Shown here one piece after another: positions 40,985 through 52,777 of a DNA stretch of 64,000 bases (the stretch's first letter is position 1; each line of letters opens with the position of its first letter). This DNA is from Mantis religiosa (lineage: Eukaryota; Arthropoda; Insecta; Mantodea; Mantidae). The DNA lies in the NCBI GenBank assembly GCA_030765055.1, contig JAUKNK010000321.1, forward strand, positions 248,001 through 312,000, in the 5' to 3' direction. The notes under the pieces are model-generated. The model was not told the origin of the DNA and did not search any database. It worked only from the letters and a program-made list of their open reading frames with translations. Both the position numbers and the translations under genes were made by a program.

Positions 40985-41240
40985 GTAAACTCCAGTAGCA
41001 AATTTTGGATTACTTACAGAAAATGATTATTTGGCCAAACACTTATTCAGAATAGGAATTTATACAAGTCCAAATTGTCATCTGTGCAACAAAGAAGAAG
41101 AATTGACTGAAGAACATCTTTTAACCTGTGAAGCCCTACCTGCCGGATCCACTGCACAGAAATATTGGAGAGCAAGAGAGCTAATGGCTTCATTGCCAAA
41201 GCCTAGCATTTGAAAACAACAACAACTGTTTAGAGATGTA
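40985..41240 (+). pseudogene. LINE ORF2 C-terminal fragment
   Basis: The plus strand reads LAKHLFRIGIYTSPNCHLCN followed by KEEELTEEHLLTCEAL and YWRARELMASLPKP. The CxxC...H...C zinc-like motif at the end of RNase H-type non-LTR polyproteins is intact here. Only this 3' piece is present, directly after the TTA repeat. Confidence 0.65.
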
Positions 41241-41838
41241 TTGTTATGGTGTCTGTTATGGTCAATTATGCAGTGAATATTGATAGTGACAGGTTTTTCA
41301 GAATTTGTACTGTTAATAGCAAACAACGCTACTAGATAGTTCAGGTGACAGCAATATGTTATGTTTCAACTGAAACATCATCTCCTTAGATTAGACAATG
41401 CATATTTTCACTGGATAGCTGAAACTAAACTATGCATTCAAGAACTGCAAATTTTTTGTTAAAATGCATACTTTGATTTCCGTTGTCCGCATAAGACAAC
41501 TTTCGTTTAATAAAAGGAATTTAGCTTGCTTTTCAACCCTAAATTCCTGGGACAATGAAATATTTCTGTTAGGGTCAGATTTCCACTTAACCAGGGGTCT
41601 GTTGAAGGCAGATTTTACAGTTTTAAATGTTTTAGTGTAATGCAATACTTCCCTTATTAATTACAGGTAAGTATTGTGGAAAGTAAGTACATGAAAATAA
41701 CAAAAGAAATGGGAAAACAAAAAAGAGGAAAAAGTGAAATTATGGTTTATAAAGCATTAGTAAAGAACAATGTATGTATTTATTGGCCCTTATTTATCAA
41801 TGACCTTTTTTGTACCATATTGTACTTTGGGATCTTAC
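41241..41838. other. Intronic, no gene
   Basis: No recognised motif. A minus-strand open stretch at 41430-41645 has no family I can name and lacks convincing splice sites. Confidence 0.4.
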
Positions 41839-42070
41839 CTCAAATTTAATCCATTTGTATTTATCGAACTTCATGGCGCCAGCAAAGTTCTGGATCCAGT
41901 TTTGTATGGTAGGATTGGACACTCCAAAAAATTCAGGTCCTTGTCCTCTTGTGTTCACAACTTCTGCTCCCAGTGCACGATTTATTTGACGCAGAAGTAG
42001 TTCATGGCAGCTATCTGCTGACGTTTCAACAAATGGAGCATCTGGATCACTGTCAGCCACTATTTCAAAT
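41839..42070 (-). CDS. TBRG1: TBRG1-like gene, FYR-C domain exon
   Basis: A 232-bp internal exon between a strong acceptor (catcaactgttttccag|a) and donor (aaatttgag|gtaag). After one base completing the previous codon it encodes 77 residues beginning FEIVADSDPDAPFVETSADS, then CHELLLRQINRALG, and ending GPEFFGVSNPTIQNWIQ ... FDKYKWIKFE. The FFGxSxPTIQxxIQ...YxWxKF signature is the FYR-C half of the FYR domain. The order (FEIV...SADxCHxxLL...) fits TBRG1 better than the KMT2 methyltransferases. FYR domains occur in nuclear chromatin-linked proteins. The exon ends in phase 0. Exons encoding the FYR-N half should lie upstream (higher coordinates) but were not found in this window. Confidence 0.75.
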
Positions 42071-42832
42071 CTGGAAAACAGTTGATGAAAAATGTTAACC
42101 TTTTGTTTTAGAAATTTACTTCTCTACTGCTAACCTAGGGTAGACAAACTATTCCATTCAATATTGAAAAATGATATTAAGATTTCATGGGAAACACATT
42201 TCTGGGCTCCTTGAGATAAAGAATATAGGATAACTGCAAAAATATTCTATAAGTATTGTGTCTATCCAGATTTCCCCACTATCACTTCCTTCACTTTTCA
42301 TTGTCGCTTAATTATCTTGTTTAATTATCACTTAAGGTTTGCTTAGCTCACTCTGTCACTTTAATAATGTGAACTACATAGTTCCATAATTCTTTGTTCT
42401 ATGATGTCCTTTTCACTTTCTTCATGTTGACACCATCGAAGCATTCCCATCTTGGTCTCTTTTTCCAGAGGGTTCACTACCTAGAGAGTTGAACACAAGA
42501 TGGCTTCAATTCCAAGCAGTAACAGCGCTCACTGCAGGCTGCTACAGTCTTCACAAACTCGGTTACATTTCATTGCATCTACACTTGACTAACGTAGTAC
42601 TAGAGTAGGGTTCTGACTACCCTTAACAATAAAACTCCGGGTTTATTATATTATATCCAGTACTATAGGTTTTAGTCAAACAGCACAGTCCATTGTGTAA
42701 GAGACAAGAGCTGTTTAATTTACTTTTAGATCACCTCAGCTTATCATAAGGTCATATTTTTCCTATGCAATGCTTTGCAATTAAGGATAATATGAGAGGC
42801 AGTTTCTGTCTTCATTACACAACCAATATATA
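42071..42832. other. Intronic, no gene
   Basis: AT-rich. No exon with a plausible FYR-N sequence or repeat family was recognised. Confidence 0.4.
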
Positions 42833-43765
42833 CACAGGTTAGTCAATAAGTAATGCATCCTATCTTCTTTTCTCTTTCAATTAGCTAGAAAATCAAACTT
42901 TGATCACATAGTACGATAGACAAAACATTGCAAATTAAAATGACATGTTTCAATGTAATCCCAGTCCTTTTACACGGTTTTGGTCCATCTTTAAACAAGG
43001 GCATGTATTCCAGTGTGGTAAAAATGCACGGTCTTGCTTCTGAAGCCATTGACACACAGATGTTTTCACTGGCTCTGAATCTTCAAAGTGAATATCACAA
43101 TAAGCTTCCTTTAGCAGTCCAAACAGATGGTGGACTGATGGGGCTAGGTCAGGGCTGTGTGGGGCATGAGGTAAACTTTCTCATCCAGTTTTCACAAATG
43201 CTTCAGAGTTGCGATGACTGGTGTGTTTTGCATTGTCATGCAGAAAAGAACATCCGCCATGCTGTTTTTAATAATGATCATCACACTGCCTTTACTGAGG
43301 TATAAAATGCAATACAGTTCCTCCGTTGTTACCTGGCAGTCTGCACAAATGATCTCAGTCACTCGCTAATGTTGCGTGGAGTCACTGCAGTTGTCGGTCT
43401 ACCATCCAGCTTCCATCAGCCAACAGTGTCTGCCCTACTATTGCATCACAGCGATGAACCCATCTTCTGACAGTGCTAAAACCCATTGTTATATCCCCAT
43501 TCACATTTATCAGCCTTTCATAAATAAGAATGGGCGCTTCACCTTCCGCCTGCAAGAATTCAATTACAGAACACTGTCCAATATGCACATTGATGTCTGC
43601 CATTTGCAAAAGGCAGCAGTGCTACCACCTGTTGACTAATGAGCTTGCTACTCCAGTGGATTGGAGAAGAAGGTTTGAGGAATTGTAACAAATTCACATT
43701 ATACACATCGCTAACTTAGTTAAGGAGAAATAAAATAAATGGCATTACTTACTGACTGACCCACG
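42833..43765 (-). mobile_element. Mariner element 2
   Basis: Terminal repeats cacaggttagtcaataagta (left) and cgtgggtcagtcagtaagta (right end, read on the minus strand) match at most positions, with flanking TA at 42831-42832 and 43766-43767. On the minus strand the transposase starts MADINVHIGQCSVIEFLQAE and includes GFSTVRRWVHR. After a deletion and frame breaks it has FLHDNAKHTSHRN, GWESLPHAPHSPDLAPSVHH and DIHFEDSEPVKTSVCQWL. The catalytic HDNA motif is kept, but the first catalytic Asp region is deleted, so it is inactive. Confidence 0.88.
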
Positions 43766-43941
43766 TAGCATGCTTCTTGAGAATTTCCATTATACGTAGG
43801 TGGTGTAATCTAAAATGTCCAATTAATAGCCCAGTAATAGGGTTAGTGCTGGATCTATTGAATTTAAGTGCATGTACACTATTTAACTAACTGTAAGTCT
43901 TGATGTGTGTTTGGAGGAATTTAGTAACAGTGACGTCAAAA

Positions 43942-44138
43942 TTAATATAAAAATTATTTGTGGTTGGTTTATTGACACTCGTCACTTACTTTTTCATATA
44001 TTTATGAGAGACTAGTTTCAAAGAGTTGGAAAGAGATTGAAAATGGAGGCCAGGGCCTTTGAAACTAGCCTCTCATAAATATATGAAAAAGTAAGTGACG
44101 AGTGTCAATAAACCAACCACAAATAATTTTTATATTAA
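43942..44138. mobile_element. 81-bp inverted-repeat hairpin of PLE ends
   Basis: Two 81-base arms (43942-44022 and 44058-44138) are reverse complements with a single mismatch, around a 35-base spacer. The inner text gcctttgaaactagcctctc is close to the PLE end at 50440-50460 (cttccgaaactagtctcttaa), and the arms continue with aagtaagtgacgagtgtcaa, like gtaagtgatagagtgcc at 50477. I infer a PLE deletion derivative made of two inverted terminal repeats. Confidence 0.75.
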
Positions 44139-44288
44139 CTGTAAGTCATTCTCTTAACTGTGTTTGTCTCTCCTAGTAATTATAATTTAATCCACTCAGA
44201 AATGACTCTGAACAGAGCTTATTGGCAAACTGAAAATTTGTTAAAGTCCAGTAAACTGACGCAGATCCCTTCCTAACCAGGGCATCTA

Positions 44289-45561
44289 CGAGTGTCATTT
44301 GATAGATCTGGTAAAAACCTAATAATTTTTTTTCCTTGTGAACATCTCATCTCATTTCTCGACATAGTCTCCATTGATGACTGTACACTTGGTCCAGCAA
44401 TGTTCCAGCTTTTTCATCCTGTCAGAAAAATATTCTCCATCAAGATCTGCAAAATATTAGCTGATGGTGAGTATGACTTCTTCATTTATTGAAAATTTCT
44501 TTCCACCAAGTCAAATTTCCAAGGAAGAAATCACTTGGGGCAAAGTCTGGTAAACAAGTGGATAAGGAACCAATTTAAAGCCCAACTCATGCACTTTTGC
44601 CATTGCAATTGCTGATACGTGTGATGGTGCATTATACTGGTGATAGAGCATGTTTTTGTATTTCAATCTTGGTCTCTTTTCAGTCACTCATGTTGAAAAC
44701 GATCCAAGAATGAAGCATAATAGGCTCCAATTATGGTTCTGCCGTTTCACAAATAGTCTATGAAGATTATTGCTTGAGAATCCGAAAAAACAGTGGCCGT
44801 CACCTTACTAGCTCACAAAATGGTCCTTGCCTTCTTTGGTGTAGTTTCACCAGCCTTTGTCCATTGCTTTGACTGCTGGTTTGACTCTGGTAAGTAATGA
44901 TGGATACAAGTTTCACTCACGGTCATAAATCAGCTCAGTCTTGCAGATTGTGACTAAACATCGCCAGACACTCGATAGAAGTGTTCTTCCGGATGCGCAT
45001 TTGGTCTACCATGAGCAATCGTAGCACCCATCTTGCACACAGTTTATTCATTGTCAAATTTTCTGGCAAGGTATTGTACACTAGCGCAGATGAAATACCT
45101 ACAGCCTCAGCAATTTCAAGATGTTTGATTCAGCAGCCTTGCATAATCAGATCATGGATTGTTTTCAGTGGTGTCCTGTGTGATGACCTCAATTGGGCGA
45201 CCAGAGCTCGATTCATTTTCAGTGCTTCTACGATCATGTTTAAATTCATTGATCCAAAAGTAAATGGTCTTCAATGTTGTTGCAGAGTCCCTGTGAACTT
45301 CATACAATTTAATTTTGACTTGTGCAGCAGTCCAGCTCTTCAAATGAAAATGTTAACAGCATGAACTCTTGTTTTTTTCCATTTTCAATCGCAGTTGTCA
45401 CATTAACTAGTTCAGATGGCTGTCAACAATGAACTGTATACTGTAGCACATTCATATTTTCTGTACAAAGTTTTGAAAAATCATGCTTACCACCTACAGA
45501 GCCGCAACAATAAATTTCCATCTCTTCATGGAAATTTACCAGACTTATCAAATGACCCTCA
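44289..45561 (-). mobile_element. Mariner element 3, full-length size
   Basis: 1273 bp with terminal repeats gagtgtcatttgatagatct and gagggtcatttgataagtct (a few differences) and TA on both sides (44287-44288, 45562-45563). On the minus strand the transposase shows KSWTAAQVKIKLYEVHRDSA, LKTIYFWINEFKHDRRSTE and SSGRPIEV (a mariner N-terminus). Far downstream are HVSAIAMAKVHELGFKLVPY and similar text from the second catalytic region. Stops and frameshifts make it inactive. It lies between PLE and LINE debris. Confidence 0.88.
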
Positions 45562-45564
45562 TAT

Positions 45565-46180
45565 TGCCTGTTATCCCCTTATGACCTAGCACCTACATCA
45601 AGGTAAATTTGTGTTTTGCTGGTTGTATAGAAAGTTTTAAGCAATTCAACACAATCTGGACTTTATTTCATAGCTTGAAATTGTTTATAAAGCTGGCTGA
45701 TTATTAGAGATAATACAAATGTGCCACCCTTGTAGCTCCTCTTCAGATTCTCCAGGAAGCAGGTCTCAACTGCAAAAGCTTCAGCTTAGAATACAGTGGT
45801 ATAACATCCAAGAGCAGCAAACACGTCACATTTTCGGGTCTCCTGTGTATTCTAGCTCCTTAAGCATTATACATTTTTGAGCCATCTGTATACAATATCA
45901 GGCTTTCTTTAGATAGTGCAGTTTGTCTTAATTCATATTCATTATAGTAAGAGTTTAATTGAAACTTAATTTGGGTAACAACTAATTTGTTCCAATCTTT
46001 CATTGCACCAGAACTGCATTTTCTAGCTCACTCATGTACTCAACTGACTTGCCTGACGACAAAATTGACTTAATTTGTGGTATAGACCTGCAGTACCATA
46101 GGACTCTTCCAGCATTTGTGAAGTTTAAACATCCAAAAGGTTCTAGTTCTTTGACAGTAGCACCTACTGTCCTAACATTG
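45565..46180 (-). pseudogene. LINE RNase H region, decayed
   Basis: The minus strand shows the end of an RT thumb (NAGRVLWYCRSIPQIKSI, then a KLxxMxxLAITGA-like stretch), followed by the RNase H start LILYTDGSKMYNA and ...LYSKLKLLQL. This order (thumb, then LxxYTDGS) is that of RNase H-bearing non-LTR elements such as the I or Jockey-related groups. It is broken throughout and stops at the edge of mariner 3. Confidence 0.55.
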
Positions 46181-46199
46181 GGTTATCTTGATTTGAAAA

Positions 46200-46410
46200 A
46201 GTAAATTGCAATTACCACTGTGAAGTAATGTAATCATTAAAATGATACTATGAGTTGACTGAGACATTCTATACTTCACTTTCCACAAATTTTCTTTTAA
46301 TATGTTGAAATTTCTTGATAATGCCTTCAAGTGGAGGCAAAACGCATTGAAAACAAAATTTGTGGTATATGAAATATCAGTCAACTCATACTTTTATTTT
46401 AATTATGGCT
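46200..46410. mobile_element. PLE hairpin 3 with hammerhead-like loop
   Basis: Left arm (tatgagttgactgagacatt ... ccacaaattttctttt) and right arm (aaaacaaaatttgtgg ... atcagtcaactcata) are imperfect inverted repeats of ~60 bases. The loop holds cttgataatgcct...aggcaaaac (46313-46343), with perfect 5-bp stem-II arms (TGCCT/AGGCA). The same text, once and in one orientation, is at 62241-62400, and the 5' part again at 58735-58800. Confidence 0.65.
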
Positions 46411-47168
46411 CACTTTGTTTAAATTTTCAACCACTAGACACTGACCCTCCGATAATCTGGAGCCATAGTCACTGCAACAAACAGCTCCCTCCACAATCTG
46501 GAGAAAGGTGAGTACAATGAACTAGAAGCAGCTTCATTTGCGGTTGACTATGAGTTTGTGGCAGAGGTTCAAAACCAGCCACAGTGCTAGCCCCACCTCA
46601 CCATGTTGCTTCAACGATGCCACCAATAAACTTGGCAATGTAGTCAAAGTATAAACTTGAAAGAAGTGTAGGGACAATGAAGCACAAATTAGTACTTGGC
46701 AATGTAGCTTATTTTATAATACATATTCATGATCCATTCAATTGCAGTGGCATGGATTTCCTCAGGGACTTCTATTACTGTTCTTCAAAGGAGCACAAGC
46801 ATTCTACCTGGGTTTATCGTGTGCAGAGTGACACACTCAGCTTTTTCAGCGCAGTGTTTTAGTAGCTTCATTAGGTCCAATAGCTCATACAGATGAAGGC
46901 TCGAAGAGCAATATCCACACATGTGGCACAAGGCTCAGGCATGGGTCATTAAACATAACTCACATATTGGCCAAGTTTACAACACACCTGTCAGACTATG
47001 AGAGACTCAAACAAAAGCTTTATTTCGCATAAAATGTGTGCTTTAGAGATAAATATTTTCTGTGTAAGTTTTGGTCTCTCTTGACGCATTTCAAAATCAT
47101 TCAGAATGAACAGGACTTCTGAGAAATTTTCAGAAAATCCAAGTTACACATTTCATTTATCTTGAAAA
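46411..47168. other. No recognisable gene
   Basis: Mixed sequence. Open stretches around 46540-46860 on both strands show no motif I can name. Confidence 0.4.
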
Positions 47169-47170
47169 TA

Positions 47171-47510
47171 CTAGGGTTGTTCAATAAAGCATGACCATAA
47201 TTTTTTTTAAGGTCACAATTTCACACACTAGGATTTAATTTTATGACATTGTGACAGCTTAATGTGTAGCAAACATGCTGTACTAGTCCCAAGATTGGCA
47301 CTCCAAGTTCTCACCTGTGAGAGGGGGACACATTGAGTCGTTCAATTTGGCCTACTGCAAAAATGGAAGTGACATACAATGAAAATGCGGCTTTAAGATC
47401 CTGCTTTTGTCTCAAGCTTAGGCCTCTAGTGTTACAGGAGGCCTATGGAGAGTATGTTCATTCCTACAGCACAGCTAAAAGGTAGTTTAAATTAGTCAAG
47501 GCTATGCAGG
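47171..47510 (+). mobile_element. Mariner element 4, 5' fragment
   Basis: A TA (47169-47170) precedes a mariner-type terminus ctagggttgttcaataaagc. After ~190 bases the frame MEVTYNENAALRSCF ... VLQEAYGEYVHSYSTAKR corresponds to the N-terminal helix-turn-helix region. It breaks off before any catalytic motif. No right terminus is present. Confidence 0.6.
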
Positions 47511-47519
47511 CGATAAGCC

Positions 47520-47650
47520 ATATCAGGTTTATGAAATATCCAGTTTTCAGCCATTCTATACTCTATGGTCTTCTTCAGGATCTGAAAGCCATGGAGTATA
47601 GAATGGCCGAAAGTTCGACATTCATAAACTTGACACAGCTGATCCCACAT
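47520..47650. mobile_element. PLE hairpin 4 with two opposed hammerhead-like cores
   Basis: Arms tttatgaaatatcc..., ccattctatactctatggtc and their inverted counterpart (gccatggagtatagaatggc ... cattcataaac) fold back around ~47580. On the minus strand the text reads gatc-ctgaaga-agaccat ... atggct-gaaaa, matching the CUGANGA and GAAA boxes with a stem II of about six pairs. The plus strand carries a degraded second version. Confidence 0.55.
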
Positions 47651-48406
47651 GAGGCCTTCATTAATAACACTGGCCATGAAAGCTTCAAGTCTTACATGGT
47701 TTAAACTGTTCAGAGAGGACCAAAAATCAACTGCAAAGGAAAGTGCACCCTGCACTCCAGTTACTGCTCTTACAGTAGAAAACATCAACATCACTGCTGT
47801 CTAAAGGACTTTCAAAACATGGTTTCTAGCACATCTTTGCAGACTGGCAGAAATACTAGGAGGTGCAAATAGAGGTATGTTGTCAAAAAAAAGTCTTTAA
47901 TGAACAGCCTTCATATCTGAAACATATGGTATTTTAATCAAAATTATTAATACCATTTGGAATATCATAATCTTCAAGAAGGTTTCCATTTACCATAAAT
48001 TTACAAAATGAAAGTGGAAAAAGAAGGGCTGTTGCGTTTCTTAGGCTTCAAAATAATTTGTCAGCAGAAAAAGATAGCCCTTGGTATATACTGAGACTCT
48101 GACAATCAATTATACAAAGAACAATAGTTGTATACCCTAGTACTGAACACCTGGACTGGAATACAATCCCCCTCCCCTGAATCTGAACATATAGTAAAAA
48201 TATGTTCTACAAATTAACAACAAATTAACAGTTGAAAGCAAAATGCAATATTCAAAGACAGAAACACATAAAATATATTGCATATCTCACCCACCAAAAT
48301 GAACAGAGTTCAAGAAACTCACATATCATCTGAAAACACATCCAAATGTTAAGATTTACATGAAACACATCAGTCTTGTCCAGAAAATAAATTAAGCGTG
48401 CACGCG

Positions 48407-48526
<120 letters not shown>

Positions 48527-48811
48527 ACAATTATATATAGACAAGGTAAAAGGAAATCTACAAACTAATTAAAGGAGCATATTTTATGCTAAAAATAAAA
48601 ACAAGTGGACAAATCTGACATTTCTGGATGACCAAACACATCACAATAATCAACAGAATTGCATACGTGGGAGCAGATATTAATTTTGAAACACTACCCA
48701 CAGATAATGAATTTTGATTTTACCACCACCATGACCCCTCTGGAAGTATATTTTACCACCATAAGATGTTGCCATGATAGACAAACACCAAGAACATGGA
48801 CCAGGCAGAAG

Positions 48812-48856
48812 CTTCTGATGATGGAAATAAACCATTTCCCAAAACATGTTAAATGA
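48812..48856 (+). ncRNA. Hammerhead-like motif at PLE 3' end
   Basis: CTGATGA (48815-48821) is followed by T, a perfect 6-bp stem II (GGAAAT/ATTTCC) and AAAACATGTT, one change from GAAACATGTY. The layout matches the other PLE ends in the window. It is probably inactive because the GAAA box is mutated. Confidence 0.4.
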
Positions 48857-48870
48857 GTGAATAATGATAT

Positions 48871-49700
48871 CAGTGTTTGTATAATCTCGCCAGCCTTAGA
48901 AGGGAAACTGGTGTAAACAAAAGCACATTTCAAGTTGTGTGCATAGACCATAGATTACAACATGGTTCCACATCACACTACAGAAATTAATTTTGTTTTA
49001 TATTATTTGAGAGTTTATTGTGTTACAAAGCATTGGTAGAATGTTAAAGTTTAGTTCACACTTCACTTCATGAACCGTATATATGCAAGTAATGAACTTA
49101 ATGAATGGAAATATGTACATACACTATTTTATATTACTAAAATACTGTTGGTCAGTCATGTAGCATTTAGCAGTGTTCATTTGTTTTCCAGTTGTTTATT
49201 ATAGTGTGGTTAAGGTTAATAGTTATTATCAGTAATCAAAATATTCCAAAGGAAAAATCTTGATAAAGTATAAAAGCTATTTATTATATTGAATACTTTT
49301 TTTTTTTTTTTTGAATTTGTAGGTTTCTTGAGAAGCTAAAGGAATATCTGATAACTGTTTCCCATATTCGTCTTTGTGTAAACACATGTTTGCCTTTTAA
49401 ATTTTTCAGGTATTATTTCAGAGTGTGTCATAAAATGAAGTAGCCATGTTAATGAAAGAAGGATAATGTGATCCTGAAGAATACACAAAGATAATGTATA
49501 TTTATGCCAGATATATAAATATTTTGTTGTTGTTAACAATGTTGTCTTTTGCCAGGATCATATTCAATTCTCCTGATGTGCTGCAATTTCATTCCGCAGA
49601 AGTTTTGTAAACATGCCAGTGAACCTACTGACATGAGACGTGAAAAACTGTGCTGAATTTGAACCCGTGACCTTGGGATCAGTAGACTACTGCCTAAACA
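48871..49700. other. No recognisable gene
   Basis: AT-rich. A tRNA-like B-box trace on the minus strand near 49655-49700 may be SINE debris. Confidence 0.4.
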
Positions 49701-49719
49701 GTTTTTTATAATTTATCTG

Positions 49720-50470
49720 GTAAACATCTGACTGTGACAACCTTTACATTGGCAAAACAAGATGGAATTTAAACATTAAGCTTAAAGAGCATTTTAGGAA
49801 TATTAAGAACAAAGAAATAGACAAATCAGCAATAGTGCACCATTTTTGGAATGATAATGTGATATAGAACAAGAAATACATTTATGAAAAGGTGTTCAGG
49901 ATCCAACTGCATTAACCACGTGGGAAAAAAAATATTCATAAAGAGATATGAAGGAAAACTGTTCAATTTCACCACCACCACCTTTGAAGAGAAACCGAAC
50001 TTCAAGTTCATCAAGATACCGACTGAGATGTCCCTGTCACCTCCAAGGAGTTGGGAAAATCGAAATTGAACAGTCAACATTAGCTGAGAATGTTAGGAAG
50101 GTCCTAAACAAAATGTGTTGTAGGTCAACACTAGCAATATATGGAGCATTGAATGTTTGTTTGACTCAAAATTATATTAATTATTTGCTTCATTATATTA
50201 TAGTCCTTACTCATTATGAATAGTGAAAAGTGTTGTTTGACATGAAAAGGGAAGGCTAAAAACATTAGTAGGAGCTAAGAAGGAAATGTTAATTAAATAC
50301 CTGTTATGTTTTCATTTCCAGTTTTTAAGTTTTAACACCGAAAGATAATTTGACAAAGAAGTTCACAGTTCCACTGCCAGAAAGAAGAGAGCAGATGACA
50401 ACAGATGATAGTTGGATAGAGGTCGAAAATGGATGTGACTGCTTCCGAAACTAGTCTCTTAATAATATAA
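49720..50470 (+). mobile_element. Penelope-like element, GIY-YIG end
   Basis: The plus strand starts inside the GIY-YIG domain: CDNLYIGKTRWNLNIKLKEH, FRNIKNKEIDKSAIVHHFWN. It continues to the C-terminal tail, followed by a ~350-base 3' region with aatgttaggaaggtcctaa, also present at 62695-62720 and (inverted) at 56575-56600. The RT is absent. It ends with a hammerhead-like segment at 50416-50460. Confidence 0.75.
50416..50460 (+). ncRNA. Hammerhead-like motif, PLE family 2
   Basis: Stem I AGAG/CTCT, then a diverged first box (tcgaaaa, where CUGANGA is expected), a stem II GGA/TCC with T on both sides, GAAA, the palindrome actagt as stem III, and a GTC cleavage triplet. It differs from the acatgt-type family at 35107. 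Function is not shown. Confidence 0.35.
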
Positions 50471-50479
50471 AATTGTAAG

Positions 50480-52015
50480 TGATAGAGTGCCAAAAAGCCA
50501 ACTATAAATTGTTTTTGCAATTAAATACCTATAATAAGGTTAAACCGGATAACTCAACCTTACCTAGACTCAATGGCTTATGCAAACTACACAATCCATC
50601 CGCAAGAAGGAGACATATAGTTAGCAGTATAAATTCACCAACATATGAACTTGCAAAGTGGCTAATAAGTAAGTTCAACTCATTTCCTAAATTTGATAGC
50701 CTAAGCATCAAAAGCACCTATGAACTTATAGAATACATTAAGGATCCTGGACTAAAAGAAGATAGTCTAGTCTCATTTAATGTTAAATCACTGTTTCCCA
50801 GCATACCAGTAAAACAGTTCCCACCATTGATAGAAAAATGGCTCAATTCACTTGGAATGTCATCACCTGAAATTTCAGATTACATTGAATTAACCAAATT
50901 ATGTAAAGAACAAAAATTTCTTGCATTTCCAAACAAAATATTTCTACCAAACTTCAACTTTACAATGGGCAACTCCTATCACCCTTCCTGGCCGATCTGT
51001 ACATGAGTGCATTAGAAATAAATTACGAAAGGTTTCCCTGGGATGTTTAAACTCTGGCAGGGATATGTAGATGACATCTTTGCAATAGTACCGAAAATAC
51101 ACATCAGTAATGCACTATAACTTTTAAACATCCAAGGAAAAGCACAAAGTCTGTCATAGAAATAGAAAAAGATTAGCATTTATCATTTTTGTATCTGAAA
51201 ATAATCAGAAATAAAAATGGAATAAACTTCGGCATTTATAGAAAACTAACACAGACAGACAACTACATAAAAGCTAATGGCTATAACCCTAGATCCCACA
51301 AAGAAGCAATCTTACATAGTTAACACACAGAGTGGTCAACATCCCTCTCATGGCAGAAAAATGCCAAGCAGAATATAAAAGGGTAATTGAAATAGCATGA
51401 CTTTCCCAAATCATTAGTAGAAAAAAAGTCAACTTAGCACGTAAGAAGAAGCTATAAAAGGAAACCACAACCCTCTCAGCTACAGAAACTAAAATTTCCT
51501 TTCCATCTAACAAAAACTCTGCTGTATACCAAATTGAATGCTGTGACTGTAGTCAAATATATATTGGAAAAACTAAAAGAAGATTGGAAACAAGGGCAAA
51601 GGGACACTTAAAAACATCCAATACAACGAATTAGAAAAATCAGCAGTTGCCATGTATTTTTGGGAAAAAAGCCACAGTATAAATCCAGAACCCAAACTAC
51701 CTAAACACGCAACAGGAAAACAAAAGCTGTTCACATGGCAATACATTTTAATTTCATAATAATAGAAACAAAGCATTCAATTTCGACATCCCCCAAAAGT
51801 ATTTTTTCAGCAAGTTCCTTGAACCGCCACTAGAGGCGACCTCTGACAAAATATCACCAGCTACACCACTGAAAACCAGTTGATGTGAGGTTGATGATGG
51901 AGGAAAGTAATCTCTGACACACATTCTGGGAAATTGAAAAGTAAGTGTTATGATTAGTGTCATTAATCTACTCACCTAATTTACTACAACACTGTTTTCA
52001 ACACTTCAAGGAAAG
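50480..52015 (+). mobile_element. Penelope-like element, nearly full RT and GIY-YIG
   Basis: RT begins in an intact 50479-51003 frame: LPRLNGLCKLHN (usually YGLPKIHK), INSPTYELAKWLISKFNSFP, LVSFNVKSLFPSIPV (motif A, Asp changed to Asn) and FTMGNSYHPSWP (usually GLAMGSPLSP). After frame breaks come YVDDIFAIVPK (51064), GINFGIYRKLTQTDNYI and the GIY-YIG text YQIECCDCSQIYIGKTKRRL with a C-terminal tail ending ...FDIPQKYFFSKFLEPPLEA. The 3' end carries gttgatgatggaggaaag (hammerhead-like) and caacactgttttcaacactt. Confidence 0.88.
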
Positions 52016-52561
52016 GATATTATAAATTTCTTTTACTTCAAAAATATAAATTCTTGCAAAGATAATAGATATATGAAGTTTTTCACAAATAAAAAATATT
52101 TTATTGTAATATTTATATTGCTTCACTGTCAGTAGCTTTAGTTTTTACTTCTGTACCATGTAAACAGTAGGTGTTATTGCATTCCAGCCAGAACTTCAAT
52201 ATTGAAAGTTCACCACAAATATAATGTTAGGTTCGAAGACCATTCAATAAATACAAAAAGCACTTTATGAATTACATACCAAACTAGGTATTAAATTTTA
52301 TCATCTTCAAAGGATGTGACATGAAGATTTCAAGAAAATCCCTCCAACTCAAACTCCAGCAATCCCTCCCTCCAACTTCCATGTACTTTACATGGAAAAT
52401 GCTTCAACCATTTTGACTTGCTCAAAAATGCCCATAATGATTTTGATTAAATACCACATGTTTCAGATGTTTTTAATGCAAATGAAATGTATATCTCAAA
52501 TTTTCTAGGAATAGTCTCTAAAGTCCTCTTAACTCTGGATGACATTTACAGTACTGGTATA
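52016..52561. other. No gene; possible old repeat
   Basis: AT-rich. Phrases at 52265-52350 (ccaaactaggtat, aaggatgtgacatgaa) recall 5435-5580, which hints at an unnamed repeat family. Confidence 0.35.
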
Positions 52562-52755
52562 TCACGTCTCTGTAGTGTGTCTGCCTGACATTCAAGAGGT
52601 TCCGAGTTTTAGTCTCGGCCAGGGTGAGTTACCTGAATAAGAATGTTTCCAAGGTTTTCCCGTATCCTGAGAGATTACTATTGGGTACCTCTAAGCTATA
52701 TGCACCCTGTACTCATTTCACCCATTTTCATTCACGGTGTGATATGGCAATGCTG
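52562..52755 (+). repeat. SINE family 1, partial plus copy
   Basis: Lacks the first bases of the head. Retains tctgcctgacattcaagagg, a mutated B box (gttccgagttttagtctcgg) and the body through ctcatttcacccatt. It lies just before the gypsy B insertion. Confidence 0.75.
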
Positions 52756-52777
52756 GAGCACTTCTCTTTTTATATAT

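Noticed and set aside
41430..41645. Extra exon of the TBRG1-like gene
   Set aside because: Open on the minus strand, but no TBRG1 similarity and no convincing splice pair; the phase-matched exon is at 29537-29632.
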